A stretch of 64,000 bases of DNA from Struthio camelus. Its lineage: Eukaryota > Chordata > Aves > Struthioniformes > Struthionidae. Under the pieces are notes generated by a model. That model did not search any database and was not told where the DNA came from. It was given only the letters and a program-made list of their open reading frames with translations. The stretch is taken from positions 123,317,400-123,381,399 of the forward strand of contig NC_090943.1 in assembly GCF_040807025.1 (NCBI RefSeq), in the 5' to 3' direction. Both the position numbers and the translations under genes were made by a program. The stretch's first letter is position 1. Each line of letters begins with the position of its first letter. Shown here piece by piece: positions 13,193 to 24,866 of the stretch.

Positions 13193-14384
13193 GCTGTACC
13201 TATAAATGTTTTGAGAATAAGCCAATAAAAACATTCTACATCTGGGAAAAAAAGTTGTATTACCAAAGACACAATCCTGCCACCTTCTTTGTGTGAAATC
13301 CCTGAAAGCATAAGATGCACTAGAAATTCAAGATAAGGCCTCAGATTTCAACAGGGCATAATTATAGCATATGAGTTAAGAAGCACTCTTCTTTCTGAAA
13401 TATTTTTTGTGTGAGTTTAGTACAGATGAAAGATGGAGGAATGACATCTCTGAAGAATGAAATTTTCCGTTTAGCCATATAACGGGCAAGAAAGCTGGAC
13501 CACAGAGGTGTGAGCATAATCTCAGCACAATTCCGGAAGGAAACTTTTAAGAATGAGAGCACAATTATATATTTTTGACTTTTATTTATAATTTGAGAAA
13601 ACAATATCGGTATTGTGAGTTCAGATAAACACACTTTCTAAACGTATCCTACACAGAAACCTAGTTACAGACATTCACTGTTTCTTCAGTAGCCTTTTTA
13701 AAAAAAAGGACGCAGTGAGCCCCTATAGACTATTCTCAAACAACTGAAAAGGATATTATCCTTTTCTATATATACTACAATACTTCCCTTCTCATGCCCA
13801 GTTAGCCTTTGACCTCTCTGTTTATATTGTTACAGAGATATCCTTTAGGGCCAAATGAGTTGTTTCTTCCTAGATGTTTACAGATGCAAGCATCTCCTCA
13901 CCAACTCCAAAGGCATTGCAGTTGAAATGCAATGCTGAACTATAACAATGATGCAACAAAGCAATAGGACCAGGCCGTTAGTAGTAGTGTCACTAAAAGT
14001 GCATGCCATGAGTTCAGATTCTTTCTAGCTGTTTTGGTAACACAATGACAGGAAGACAGTTCATTAAGCTGGTTCTCCCCCCTCCCCTCCCTTTCTTTTT
14101 TCTGATTTGCATCATGAGCAGGCAGAGTGCTGATGACCAGATCATTCTCTGGTCCCAGTTTAAAGGCATGTTTATACATGTCTAACAGTACTTAGCAGAT
14201 GAATACTCATATGTTGATCTTTAAATACAGTTCTAATGTAATCCGGAGTTTTAAATCCAGTGATCACCCTTCTTCATACCTAACTCAACCTTTTAACAGA
14301 GAGTGCCAGCAGCTATAGGGAAAAACAACTTACACTGAAATCCCTCAGACACTTTATAAAACATGAACACTGCTCTTTGTGTGT

Positions 14385-14386
<2 letters not shown>

Positions 14387-14416
<30 letters not shown>
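14387..14416. repeat. Uninterrupted run of 30 T
   Basis: This is the longest homopolymer in the window. It follows TTTGTGTGTGG and precedes GCAAACAAGG. On the minus strand it would be an A30 tail; the sequence beyond 14417, read on that strand, shows no poly(A) signal close by and no recognisable retrocopied gene. Confidence 0.95.
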
Positions 14417-14418
<2 letters not shown>

Positions 14419-16028
14419 AAACAAGGCTAAGAGAAAGGTAATGGTCACCACTGGAATGGCTGCATGCTTTCAGCAAAATATGCTTCAGGGCATGTTGACA
14501 TTTACCAGTTAACAATTAATCACCCTGAAACACCCCGATGTGGACAGAGAAGAGAAGGATGGCAGCACTCCTGCAGTGCAGCTGTTGGAGAAACTCTGAA
14601 TTATCTGTATCATTCTGAGTTATTGGTGATGTGGAAGGGAGGGATTATCCTGCTCCATTTTCAAATGGGTGCTTTTAGATGACTCACATTTTCCTCCACA
14701 ACTTTCCTGAAAGACACCCTACTCCCCTTTCCATCATCCTATTCTGTAATCAAGAGCCTTGTGTTTCATTATATAGGATTCAGCATCTCCAGACTGTATT
14801 GCTATAAATCTTGATGGATGACGGAACATTAAATGAATTGCCATAAATTTTAAGTAGTTGTATTCTGGAATTGGTGAAGAAACTCAACAAACATGTAAAA
14901 CGAGATGGCAAATGCTAAGCAAAATGATAGTAATAACTGAAATCTGAGATCTGATTAAATAATGGACGTAACTTGTTTGTGTTGTTGAATTTTAGTTTCC
15001 CAGACCAAGGAAGGGAAATGGAATATGGATGGAAAGATGTATTTATATTTTACCAGCATGATAGCGTGTTGTCTTGAATCACATCGAACTGATTGCAATA
15101 AACTGCTTTCCTTCCTGGGGACTGGACTTTGTGATCTAGGAGGTCATCTGCAGTCTTACATTCCTTTATTTCTTGCTTCCTTTCTCTAAGGAGAACAAAG
15201 ACTATTTTCATTTTAGATGAAATAATCATAAATAAACTTTTCAAATATGGGTCTCAATTTTAGACTTTTGTATAAAATTGGTGGATATTCAAGCATTATG
15301 ACCATTTAGAGCTCCTGTTAACTTCTGAGTGCTGAGCCCTTCTAAAGTTAGGTGCTGAATAGGATAGGGATCTTTTGGTGTATAGAGTATGATTCAGGCA
15401 TACAAGTTTGAAAACTGAGATAAGTGTGCAGCAGTCCATATGAACATATCTTTACCTTTAAACACTTCAGCAGTTGATCTAATTTCAAGTCCCATGACTA
15501 AGTTGAAGGCTGCACTTAAGTGGAATAAGCATGCACTTGTTAGAATAGAGCATGAGGGTCCATTTCACAAGAATAAATGTAACCTGCATCAAAGTCACAA
15601 AGATGACACATTATTTACTTCAAAATAATGTATTCAGTGTTTTCCATAAAATGCTTATGGCACTGCCTGCCTTGGGCCCTCACTTCTGCTTTCCCACTCA
15701 CCTGGTATGTTTCTCCTGCTTGGGGCCCACCTTCTGTCAAATGTGTTATTTGGAAATGTCACTGGAGCAATGAAATAAGAGGGAGGTGAGAACGTGACAT
15801 ATGAGGCTCAGTATACGGCAAAGCTCCACTGCTCACAAGCAATCTATGATAAGAATCTAATAGCAGAACCTCTCTGTTTTGAATAGGGTAGGATCAGTCT
15901 TTCTGCGGTTCACATGAAAGGGCTAAGCTCATAAATTCAGATATGTGAATATGACAGTATATTTTATTATATCAATCATTCCACACGAAGATTTGGGATT
16001 TGGTTCACCACACTATTATATCTCTTTT

Positions 16029-16064
16029 AAGCCAGTATGACTCTGTGGATTTCAGTGGATTGAT
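16029..16064. repeat. Short relic resembling the same old amniote motif (tentative)
   Basis: AAGCCAGTATGACTCTGTGG followed by ATTTCAGTGGATTGATC resembles GCCAGTGTAACTCCATTGATTTCAGTGG. It is very short. Confidence 0.22.
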
Positions 16065-16189
16065 CTTATTTCAGATTTGACTACTGATCCACTACTTGTA
16101 ACACCAGGTTTATGCTAATGATTTGGACCTTAATTCTGAAATGGTATGTACCATCTCTTCATTTTACTGTATATCACCTGGCAGTTGCA

Positions 16190-16412
16190 TATGTAGTTGC
16201 TATGTAATTTATGCTTTGCAGGTGTCAGTAACTCCATGTCAGGAAATAGAAATATGCTTGGACGTATTTGGTAATTACTGTGTTACTAACACACTAATTG
16301 CACACTTATTTCTGCCTACAAATTACATGGTAGTTGCACTCAGAATTACCATTAAACACATCTCCAGTAGATGCCAGCGAATAATTGCTTTTTAATTACA
16401 ATATAATTACAT
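16190..16412. repeat. Diffuse repeat of AATTAC / GTAGTTGC motifs
   Basis: AATTAC occurs at 16273, 16321, 16344, 16394 and 16405, and GTAGTTGC occurs at about 16193 and 16330. GTGTTACTAAC and TATGTAATTTATG lie between them. This alternation looks like an old degenerate tandem repeat or an unrecognised interspersed repeat, but no family is assigned. Confidence 0.45.
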
Positions 16413-17174
16413 GTTTATTATTGTCTGGTAAGATAAAGCACTGCATGATTTCGTATCCTTTCTGGTATTGACATAGCAGCCAAAGGTCCATGGATGTCAT
16501 TCACATGAACACTCTCTGTGACAACTCACTAAAGTTTTTGAAAGTGTTTCTGTCTGAGAATAAGAAATGGTTATTTCTAAGAAAGTGGTACACCTCCTTA
16601 AGTGAGCAGTTCATCCTGACAGTAACTTCTGTCCTAGTTAAGGTTAAGCCTGCTGTGATTTTCTAGAGTTGTTGAACCTTCTCTGTTTTAAGCTTACAGG
16701 AAGGGCGTTCACTGATGGCCAGTGATGAGAGATTACATAGGGGCTTCCACAAAGAAAAATCCAGCCCAGAGCTCTTGATAACTCTCAAATGCTTTCCCAT
16801 CCACAATGATACGATCTCATCCGATGATAGCTTTTGACACTATATCCCATAATATACTCACAGCCAAGCTGATGAACTGCAGGCTAGATAAGTGATAAGT
16901 GGGCTTGATGAGGTGGATAGAAAATTGGATGACCTGCCAGGCTCAGAGTTGTGATCAGCAACACAAAGTCCAGCTGGAAACCGATCACTAGTGATGTTGC
17001 TGAGGTATACTGGGCCCAGTACTGTGCAACCTCTTCATTAATGACCTGGATGTTGGGGCAAAGTGCACCCTCGGCAAATTTGCAGGTGATACAAAACTAG
17101 GAGGAGTGGCTGCTACACCAGATGGTTGAGCTGCCATTTACAGGATCCTCAACAGGCTGGAGAAATGGACAGAC

Positions 17175-17411
17175 ATGAACCTCATGAGGTTCAGCAAAGG
17201 GAAGTGTGAAGTCCTGCACTTGGAGAGGAATAACCCCATGGACTGTTACGGACTGGGGGTGGGGAGGGGCAACCAGGTGGAGAATAGCTTTGCAGAGAAG
17301 GACCTGTGGGTCGTGGTGAACAGCAAGGTGAATATGAGCCAGCAATGTGCCTCATGGCAAAGAAGGGCTCCTGGGCTCCATAAAGAAGAGCCAGCAGGCC
17401 GAAGAAGGTGA
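17175..17411 (+). pseudogene. CR1 ORF2 relic: segment after the active site
   Basis: This 78-codon open piece lies inside the older CR1 copy. Residues 1-20 (MNLMRFSKGKCEVLHLERNN) and about 41-58 (AEKDLWVVVNSKVNMSQQCA) match the conserved region just after the polymerase active site. After residue 58 the frame is lost ([14 protein letters not shown]). The methionine is internal. It has no function as a gene. Confidence 0.82.
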
Positions 17412-17660
17412 TCCTTCCCCTCTTCTCAGTGCTGGTGAGACCACATCTTGAATGTTGTGTCCAATGCTGGGCTCCCCAGTAGAGGAGAAACACGGATTTA
17501 CTGGAGCAAGTCCAGCAAAAGGCCACAAAGGTGATGAAGGGACTAGAGTGTCTCTTTTATGAGAAGAGGCTGAGAGTTGGGATTGTTCTCCCTGGAGAAG
17601 AGAAAACTTAGGGGGATCTTATAAACATCTATAAATACCTGATGGGAGGGTGCAAAGAAG

Positions 17661-17858
17661 ATGGAGACAGACTCTTCTCAGTGGTGCCCAATGACAAGAG
17701 GCAATGGGAATAGATTGAAACATCTGAACATAAGACAAAATATTTTTGCTGTTAAGACTGGTCAAACACTGCACAGGTTGGTGAGAGAGGTTGTGGAGTC
17801 TGTCTCCTTGGAGATTATCAAAATACGACTGCATAGGGTCCTGGGCAACCTGCTTTAA
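17661..17858 (+). pseudogene. CR1 ORF2 relic: C-terminal end
   Basis: This is a 65-codon open piece ending in the native CR1 stop. TRGNGNRLKHLNIRQNIFAV followed by LHRLVREVVESVSLEIIKIR and HRVLGNLL is the conserved CR1 C-terminus. It ends 60 bases before the octamer tail, the same arrangement as in the copy at 50.5 kb. Confidence 0.82.
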
Positions 17859-19995
17859 CTGACCGTGTCTGAGCCAGGGGGGTTAGACCAAACGAGCTCT
17901 AGAGGTCAACCCCAACTATTCTGTGATTCAGAGAACAACAAAATATTCAAAAGGTAGATTTGGTTTGAGGGAGGGCTACCCAAACTAATCTCAGCGAATC
18001 CAATAGAATCAGTCTACACGTTGTACCTGTAGAAAAGCCAGATCCAAATCTTACGGGAAAAAAAAAGCCTTTCACTGGCTTGAGATCAGATCCTGATAAA
18101 TTTCTCAAACTTCCTAAGCAAAGATGATCTTCATCACTGAGCCTAGCCTTGACAGTATAAAGGCTTTTAGTTTCAGGATCACCTCACTTAGAACTGCAGC
18201 CTTACTTCAGATCTCACTGTGATATTGTTAATCATGATTAAGTACTTCACTGTAAGAATTTAGAGACTGTTTTATTACTAATACAATGGGCAAATTAAAT
18301 GAGGTTCAATTAATCATCAAGATTTGGATAGCCTGAGTTCTGCAGAGTGTTAAATCACAGTTTAAACAAATAGGTAGCATTCTCAGCCATTTAGAACATG
18401 CTGTGCAGTTCAATGTGCTTTACAAATGAATGAAATTCTTCCTGTGATGCTACAAAGAAAAGTAAAACAATTTAAAGAAAAGCAAAAATTGGAGAATCTT
18501 AATATGTATTTTGACTTTTTAGAAACTTTTCTGTTTGCTTGTGTGCCATCCTGCCTAGTGGCACTTTTAGGTAGTGCCTATTCACATATCTTGCCTCTTT
18601 CAATAATGCACTGATTTGAAGATAGTGGGAAAAATATTTTCTATTTCAAGTTTCAACCTGAATTTGATTTTTCGTACAGGCAGAAGGTGAAATGATTGAA
18701 TGGAAGAGACATGTAAAGGTTTCAACTAATCCTGGATATTGAAAGAAAAGAAGTACTCTCACTTAACATTCAGCTACATTTTCATAAAGTCCTTCTCGTT
18801 GTCCGTTTTACTTACATTTCCCTCCCTCAAGCACACTGTGTATCTTGCTCACAAATCCTCCTGTTAATAGAAGAAGTTGAAATTCAAAGGGCAGTCAACA
18901 GTCACTGTGAACACTGAACCTATTTTCTCTTTCACACACACTTTTGATTTGAGTTCATTTAAATATAACTTGAAGGGCTAGCAAAGTAACAGTAGACTAA
19001 AGTAATGGATTTCATTGTGCTTAACTACATAGGTTTTGTTTAAGGTCAGAATTTTCAAAATGATTTAGCGTGCATGACATTGGCAGTCTTTATTTTCAGA
19101 GACTTCCTTTTTAATCTAAAGTATTGCAGTTTATTTTTGAAACTAACTTGCTGTGGTGGAGAACAAACTGCAGACCACTCAGGGGTATTGCAAATAATTC
19201 AAAGGGAAATGTGGTGTTTGAAAGCAGTATCATTTGCTAAAGGGCATTTGCTAGCAGACAGAAACATGAGGCAGAACTACTGTCTCAGCTAAACTCTACA
19301 ACACAGTGAAAGCTAGATCCTATGTATGTTGGGATTTAGAAATTAAAGATCTTATACTAGAGTATTGTAACGTGACTGGAACATTTAAGTAAACAAAAAA
19401 ACTTTTGGACTCTTACAGATTTCTCAGAAGCCAACATCAAATGGATAAAACAATGTTTTCTTTATGCTCTTTTTCTAGTTTTGAAAATCTATTTTTATCT
19501 TTTGCTTATAATCCATCCAATCCCTAACCTAAGATAAATTAACATCTTGGATTATAAAAGGTTTGAAGGGTTAACTGGAAGTTCTGGCTCTATTGACAGA
19601 GAAAATAACAGTGACAGGGGCTCCCATTTCAGAATTAGATCTCAGTTAAAGGCTCAAAACTCTAACAAATCAGGTTCCTGGAAAGAACTTTTTCACCTTC
19701 AAAGCTTTTTGCTGAAGCAGCAATTTTATGTCAAGAGCATCCAAGCAGAGTAGTGTTACATAGAGTGGAGAGAAGTAGCAGCTGATGTGGAAAAAGGCCC
19801 GTTTCAACTTGATGCATTCATCCTAAAAAATCAAGTAAAACTTTCATCTCACATGCTCTTGATTTATGTATGCTTCATTACTTGAATAATTGAACTCTGA
19901 GTACTTCTACTAATGAAAATAAACATAAAATGAAAACACAGGAGGAAAACAAAGAAGAAGATGGAAAAGTCTGATGGGCTGAAGCAGAAGATTAT

Positions 19996-20145
19996 GCAGT
20001 AGGAGATCTGCACTTCTGTTCTGAACTTACACCATCTGAATCAGTTTTTTAAGATTTCTGTGCTTCAGTACCCCAGACATAACACAGGAATAACAACTCT
20101 TCTCTTTACCTTGTCTGCCCTGTCTATTTAGCTTGTCAGATCTTT
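19996..20145 (+). repeat. CORE-SINE / MIR-like ancient SINE fragment
   Basis: In plus orientation, AGTAGGAGATCTGCACTTCT corresponds to the MIR-like GGAGATCTGGGTTC block. TTCTGTGCTTCAGTACCCCA corresponds to the CTCTGTGCCTCAGTTTCCCC block. These are followed by AGGAATAACAACTC, CTTTACCTTGTCTG and TGTCTATTTAGCTTGT, which match the tail region. The order is conserved and divergence is high. Confidence 0.5.
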
Positions 20146-21391
20146 GGCGTATGGGCTCACCTCTCACTGTCTGTTTACAACATCCCAGTTTTGACGGGGA
20201 TATCTGGCTTATACTAGTAATTGATGCCAATAACAAGAATCAGAAGTGTTTTACATGGATCTTTCTTTTGTGGCCAGGATTTATAGCAAGCGATTCTAAA
20301 TGGCGAACAGTGTGTTACCTTCTCATTAGATCTCTGCACAACCTTTGAGGCCAGATTCTGTGCGTTTTCTGATGTCTTAGTGTGCAGTGAAGAGCCTACT
20401 TTTAAAATCCCACTTTGATTTGATCCCTTTGTGTTTGTGAACGTAAGTGTAAGGACAGGATTGCCTGAAGGTTTTATGCATATAGGCCTGATCTTTCACA
20501 CACTTTCTCGCCTAAGCACCAGCATTCTAACAGGGGCAAACTGCACATTATTGCAAGCCTTCTTGTAGCCTCATTAAAAGAAATAAAAAAGATTATGATG
20601 TATGATCAGGCTAGTGTATGTGTACAGTGAGTCTTGGCTTTGCTATTAAGATTAATAAAGAATATTATTTAGTTAACGGTATCTGTGTGCTGTATCTGTG
20701 CATGGTGCTGAACAGAAAGATTCAGGAGGAAAGATTCAGAAAAAAGTTGACAAGAAGGGAATTTCCTTTACAATACAGATGTTGTACCTGTTTTACATGC
20801 CAGACTCTTTATGGGAGGAAACTGAAAATGGAACTGGAAATGAAGAGCAACATGGAAGAAAAACAGGTACAAGTAAAGCTACAAAGACGGAAGAGCCTGG
20901 AAAAGTGCATGAAGAGCAGCTAGTTTGGTAGGCTGTAGTGTCTGAGTGGGTAGCGACAGGAGATGAGAGAGAAGGGTAGAAAATTGAAGGTGAGGATGAG
21001 TGGTTTTATTTTCAACTGGATGTGGAATCTAGGAAAAAGATGACAGGAAGGGGCACCCAGGCAGCCATTTACTTTAAGCACGTTCTTCTAGGTCTTTTCA
21101 AGAAGCTACCCATATTGAAAAAATGTTCAGAATTTCCTTCACAGAAATTGTTGCTAAGACATACGATCAGTTGTCTATAAATTGAAACTTCTTTGTCTAT
21201 AGTATTTTGCTGTTACTGTGCGTTTGGATACTGTAAAGAAAAAAAGGCACATTTCAAGCATGCACTGTACAGAAAAATCCACTTACAAATAACCAAAGGC
21301 TGCATAAGAAAGAGCATTACAACAAATCCAGAAAAAAAAAAGTAAAGTTTGGGGCTGACAGCATCATTTTAATTTTATTATAGTATGCCTT

Positions 21392-21415
21392 TATAATGTG
21401 TTGTGACACATTATA
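21392..21415. repeat. Hairpin: 10-bp arms, 4-base loop
   Basis: TATAATGTGT, loop TGTG, ACACATTATA. All ten pairs match. The flanks CTTT and AAAG can extend pairing with a small bulge. It has no U-run or other terminator context and lies in plain intergenic DNA. Confidence 0.85.
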
Positions 21416-22162
21416 TTAAAAGTTAATATTTATTTTTGGATGGGTGGACTTAGGTAAGCATAACGAAGAACCCACTCTCAGTTAGCAAATCATTTTTATA
21501 TTAGCCAAAGCAAAATCTTCAGAGCGAATGTATGTAAATCACTAACTTTCAGTGCACCGAAGGGAATGTACTCCATGCTATAACTTAAATACTAATGAAA
21601 TCAACTGAAAATGATAGTCATTAGTCAGCTGTGCCTTGGTAGGGTTCCCTGTGGACTGATATAAATTCACCATTAGAAATGGATTCTCTTGTAGTCCACA
21701 GTGAGCATTTAATCCCTCTGCAAAGCAGATTTAAATTTGATGTTTAATATGTGTTTTTTTTCATTTCAGGTCTCTTATGTTTCTGTATTTGCAGCTTGTG
21801 TTTAATCCTTTTTAAGTCACTCTTAAGTTTTTTATCTGCATTCTCCTGGTTTTATGTGCATATTATTGGCCTATGCGAATCTTACAGCCACAAGTCTTAA
21901 TGATAATCAGTGGAAGTGAACTAATTAGCACACAGCTTAAAATAACGATGTCTCTTGCAAGCCAAATGACCCACTTTGGTTTCAGTTCATAAAAAGAATG
22001 TGTTACCAAATAGAAACTTAGAGGTAGAGTTTTGAATGGTATCCGATAGAAGGATATTTATAAATATTCCTCATATCTTTTCCTTACATTAAAATAATTT
22101 TCAATAATTTTTCAGAGTATGAATCTCCCAGATTTTGTGACAATAAGCCATCAGAGACTCAC

Positions 22163-22208
22163 TCTCACACACAAACACACACATACACACATAGATACAC
22201 ACACACAA
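22163..22208. repeat. Interrupted (CA)n microsatellite
   Basis: CACA runs with AA, TA and GATA interruptions. Confidence 0.93.
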
Positions 22209-24740
22209 AATTTCTGAAACCTTAGTTGAGGTAATCTGAGTCAAGTAAGGAGTGAGATTCTTGACAGTGTTCCTGTGAGTCAAATCATGTTGCATGGCTA
22301 TCTGTTCAAGCATCATACTATTAATATGATCTCCTCAGTTCACTAAGCTACTTCTTCTTTGCATACTGCAGTAAGATAAACTGGTGAAAACGACCTTTGC
22401 GCATACCTCATGAGGCTGTTACATATGAACTTTACCAGCACAGGAAAAACAGATAGCTTTTGTATATAACAATCTCCTAGTGTCTAAATCTGTTGATTTA
22501 GAGATTTTGAGCTGAATTTTGAAAAAGTTTAGCCTCTGATCCGGCAAACTCTGTGCAAAAGACATAAACTTCAGACTTGTTGCTATTGCTGCTAAAAATA
22601 TTTGCTCACAGAGGTACACAATTTGCATGTGAAAATCCAATTAGAAGGCGTTAAGGACAGAGAAAAAAATATTTAGAACAACCAGAACTGAAGACTTTTC
22701 AACACTGCCTGGTTTACACCAGACCAGGTGAGAAGCTGCAAACTTGTCACCTTCCCATCCTGAAAAGTATCTTTCTCGTCTTGCTGCCAGTCTGTCGTCT
22801 CAGTTCCCGAAGGCTTCATCTCCGCTGTGTGTGTTTCCCACTCTTATTTTTCATTAAGTCCTGGTCTCTGCTCTGAGGAGTGTTGTTAGGTGGAAAAGCA
22901 CGTGGTAAGGGAGAGCAGCGAGTGCCTTAGTAACATGATGCATGTGCCACTTCTGTTTAGTTTATACTTAAACAATATTGATGCTAATTATGCTATTTTA
23001 CGATATATTTTGTTTTCACAGTTTTTAAGCAAAAGTGAAGTGAAATTAGTAACCTGTCTTCTAAATGCAAAGCAAACCAAAAAGGCAAACCAAAACTTTT
23101 TTTTAATGTAACTGCCTTTCCTAACAAATCTGGAGCTTCTGTCTAATAATTTATGCTGACCTGATGTTAATTTGTTTTCTGGATGAGTACGTTGCTCTAA
23201 TTCCAGAGGCATCTGCCTGTAAAAATGGACAGGAAAGAAAAGAGTACATTAGTTTTGCCACTGCTTAGCAAATACCTGAGGGGACAATCGTTAGATCAGA
23301 GGATTCTGGTTCAGTGACCCTAATCTACTGGACTTAGAATACTAGTGTGACCGTTAAGGGTCAAACGCAGAAAAAAAGTGCAAAAGAACTCTAGGAGCGC
23401 TAAAGGCAACTTCTTTCTCAAAAGAGGCTTTCAGGATTTTGAAGAGCCCAGTCGTTGCTGTGGATATGCAAAGAGCTTAATTTGGCAACTTGGAACTGGC
23501 AGATAAGCCTTCTGTAACAAATGAATGTGTAGACTGTTGATCTTTTTAAACAAAACGAGATAGTGACAAGGCAGTGACTGTGTTTCTACTATTAAAACAA
23601 ATGCATTTTGTTTTAAGAGGGTTGTCTGGTCATTTGCAGAGAGAAGAAACAGGTTCATGAACTCACTTAAACCTATAGATAATAACTCAAAATACTTGAT
23701 ATTTTGATCCAGAGCTTGAATTAAGAATGAGTGAATTTATATTCTCAGTGTTATAAGGATATGTACCTTCACAGGAAATAATATCACAATGAGCTGAAAG
23801 AGAACTGCGATGTAGATATGTGTCACATGCCCTGACCACTTCCATAGACATGTTCAGTTTTTGACCCAACTTTTCACCTAATTTAGTAAAAGTGAAGAAG
23901 GTTTGGCTATATTGTTGTCTCAAGTTAAGTTAAGGTGAGTTAAGTGCATTAACCACCTCAGAAATCAAGATGTGACTGGATGTAAAATAATATATTTATG
24001 CAGGAGATTCCTGGTAGGGTGAATTAGCCAGAACAGATCATCTGTCCGATTGTTTACTTAATTGTACTTAAAGTGTGATCATTTTAAGGAGTATGGAATA
24101 ACAACTTTGTTATTACTTGTATATTTACCAGTCATATCAGTCATAACACACTCTTTTTAACTAGGGAAGCAGCATCAGTTAGGAGCTTCCAGGAGCCAAC
24201 CGCATGGGCATCTGGACAGAAGTGCTGAAGCTAGGGGTTTATAGCCTCCAGAAGACCCCTTCCAATAAATTTGAGCTGACAAGATATGAGGGCTATATCT
24301 TTTACCTTTTTCACAAGCCAAACAAGTTCTCCTTGTGCTGGGGCACAATAAAAAGGTGGAAAAATGTGACAGCTAAAATTCTCAGGAATAAGCTGCAAAA
24401 TGCTCTCTCTAGCTTTTTGCTCTCCTTCCTCCCCTCAGGCCCTGCACACAGTCTGAAATCAGAATTTACTACCATTTTGTCGATGATTCAAGAAACAGTG
24501 ACCTTCCTTCCCAAAGAAGTAATGAGTCATCAGTATGGAGAACAGTAAAACGTGGTCTTAGAGTGGCCCTTTTTCCATGTCTGGCTATTTATCCAAGGAC
24601 TGCAAAATATATCATGAGCATTAACGCTCATAAATTAACTGACTGAAGGTGTATTGATATCTGTAATCCAAAAGAGATTTCCGTAGCCTTCAGTGGGATC
24701 AGTTCTGTTTTAACCTTGTCATCTTTCAGTGTGTTTGTTT

Positions 24741-24866
24741 AGCTGATGAAGAAATGCTAGCTTAGCAATGTTAAGTGGCTTGCTTAAGGTCCTGCATGAA
24801 GTCTGTGGTAAATCCAGGAAAAGAATGCAGAGTTTAAAACTGCCACACCTGTGCTTCAAATACATT
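24741..24866 (-). repeat. CORE-SINE / MIR-like ancient SINE fragment
   Basis: On the plus strand the region reads like the reverse complement of the MIR/CORE-SINE family common to amniotes. Blocks in order are TTAAGTGGCTTGCTTAAGGT (equivalent to the TTAAGTGACTTGCCCAAGGT block), AAGTCTGTGGTAAATCCAGG, GAATGCAGAGTTTAAAACTG, and a terminal stretch corresponding to the CTAACCACTAGACCA part. All blocks are in the right order and spacing. Such SINEs were copied by L2 machinery and are now fossils; some were co-opted as enhancers. The family name rests on remembered consensus features. Confidence 0.65.

Larger units (their letters stand above)
6878..16824. other. AT-rich unique sequence without a supportable gene
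   Basis: Homopolymers, two microsatellites and the inverted repeat at 12788 are the only clear structures. Overlapping short frames near 11974-12354 and 12718-13011 lack any protein family signal. No CpG-rich promoter is visible. Confidence 0.8.
16825..17930 (+). mobile_element. Old degraded CR1 retrotransposon fragment
   Basis: This is a plus-strand CR1 relic much more decayed than the one at 50.5 kb. It begins within the reverse transcriptase (AFDTISHNIL at about 16830) and runs to the CR1 terminal octamer (ATTCTGTG at 17918-17925 followed by ATTCA). Recognisable pieces in order are [106 protein letters not shown] and LVREVVESVSLEIIKIRLHRVLGNLL. The frame is split by many stops and frameshifts. 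In the active-site box the usual F-A-D-D reads F-A-G-D, because codon 17085-17087 is GGT, so one catalytic aspartate is lost. The start is approximate because the 5' edge fades into unique sequence. Confidence 0.9.

Noticed and set aside
18395..18445. GTGCTTTACAAATGAATGAA as another MIR-like tail
   Set aside because: Only one short block matches, with no supporting neighbours.
20618..20931. Two overlapping lysine- and glutamate-rich frames
   Set aside because: The charge comes from A/G-rich DNA read in two frames; no family match and no splice sites of quality.
24204..24548. 114-codon plus-strand frame
   Set aside because: No recognised domain, no promoter or splice context; length is within chance for 64 kb in six frames.
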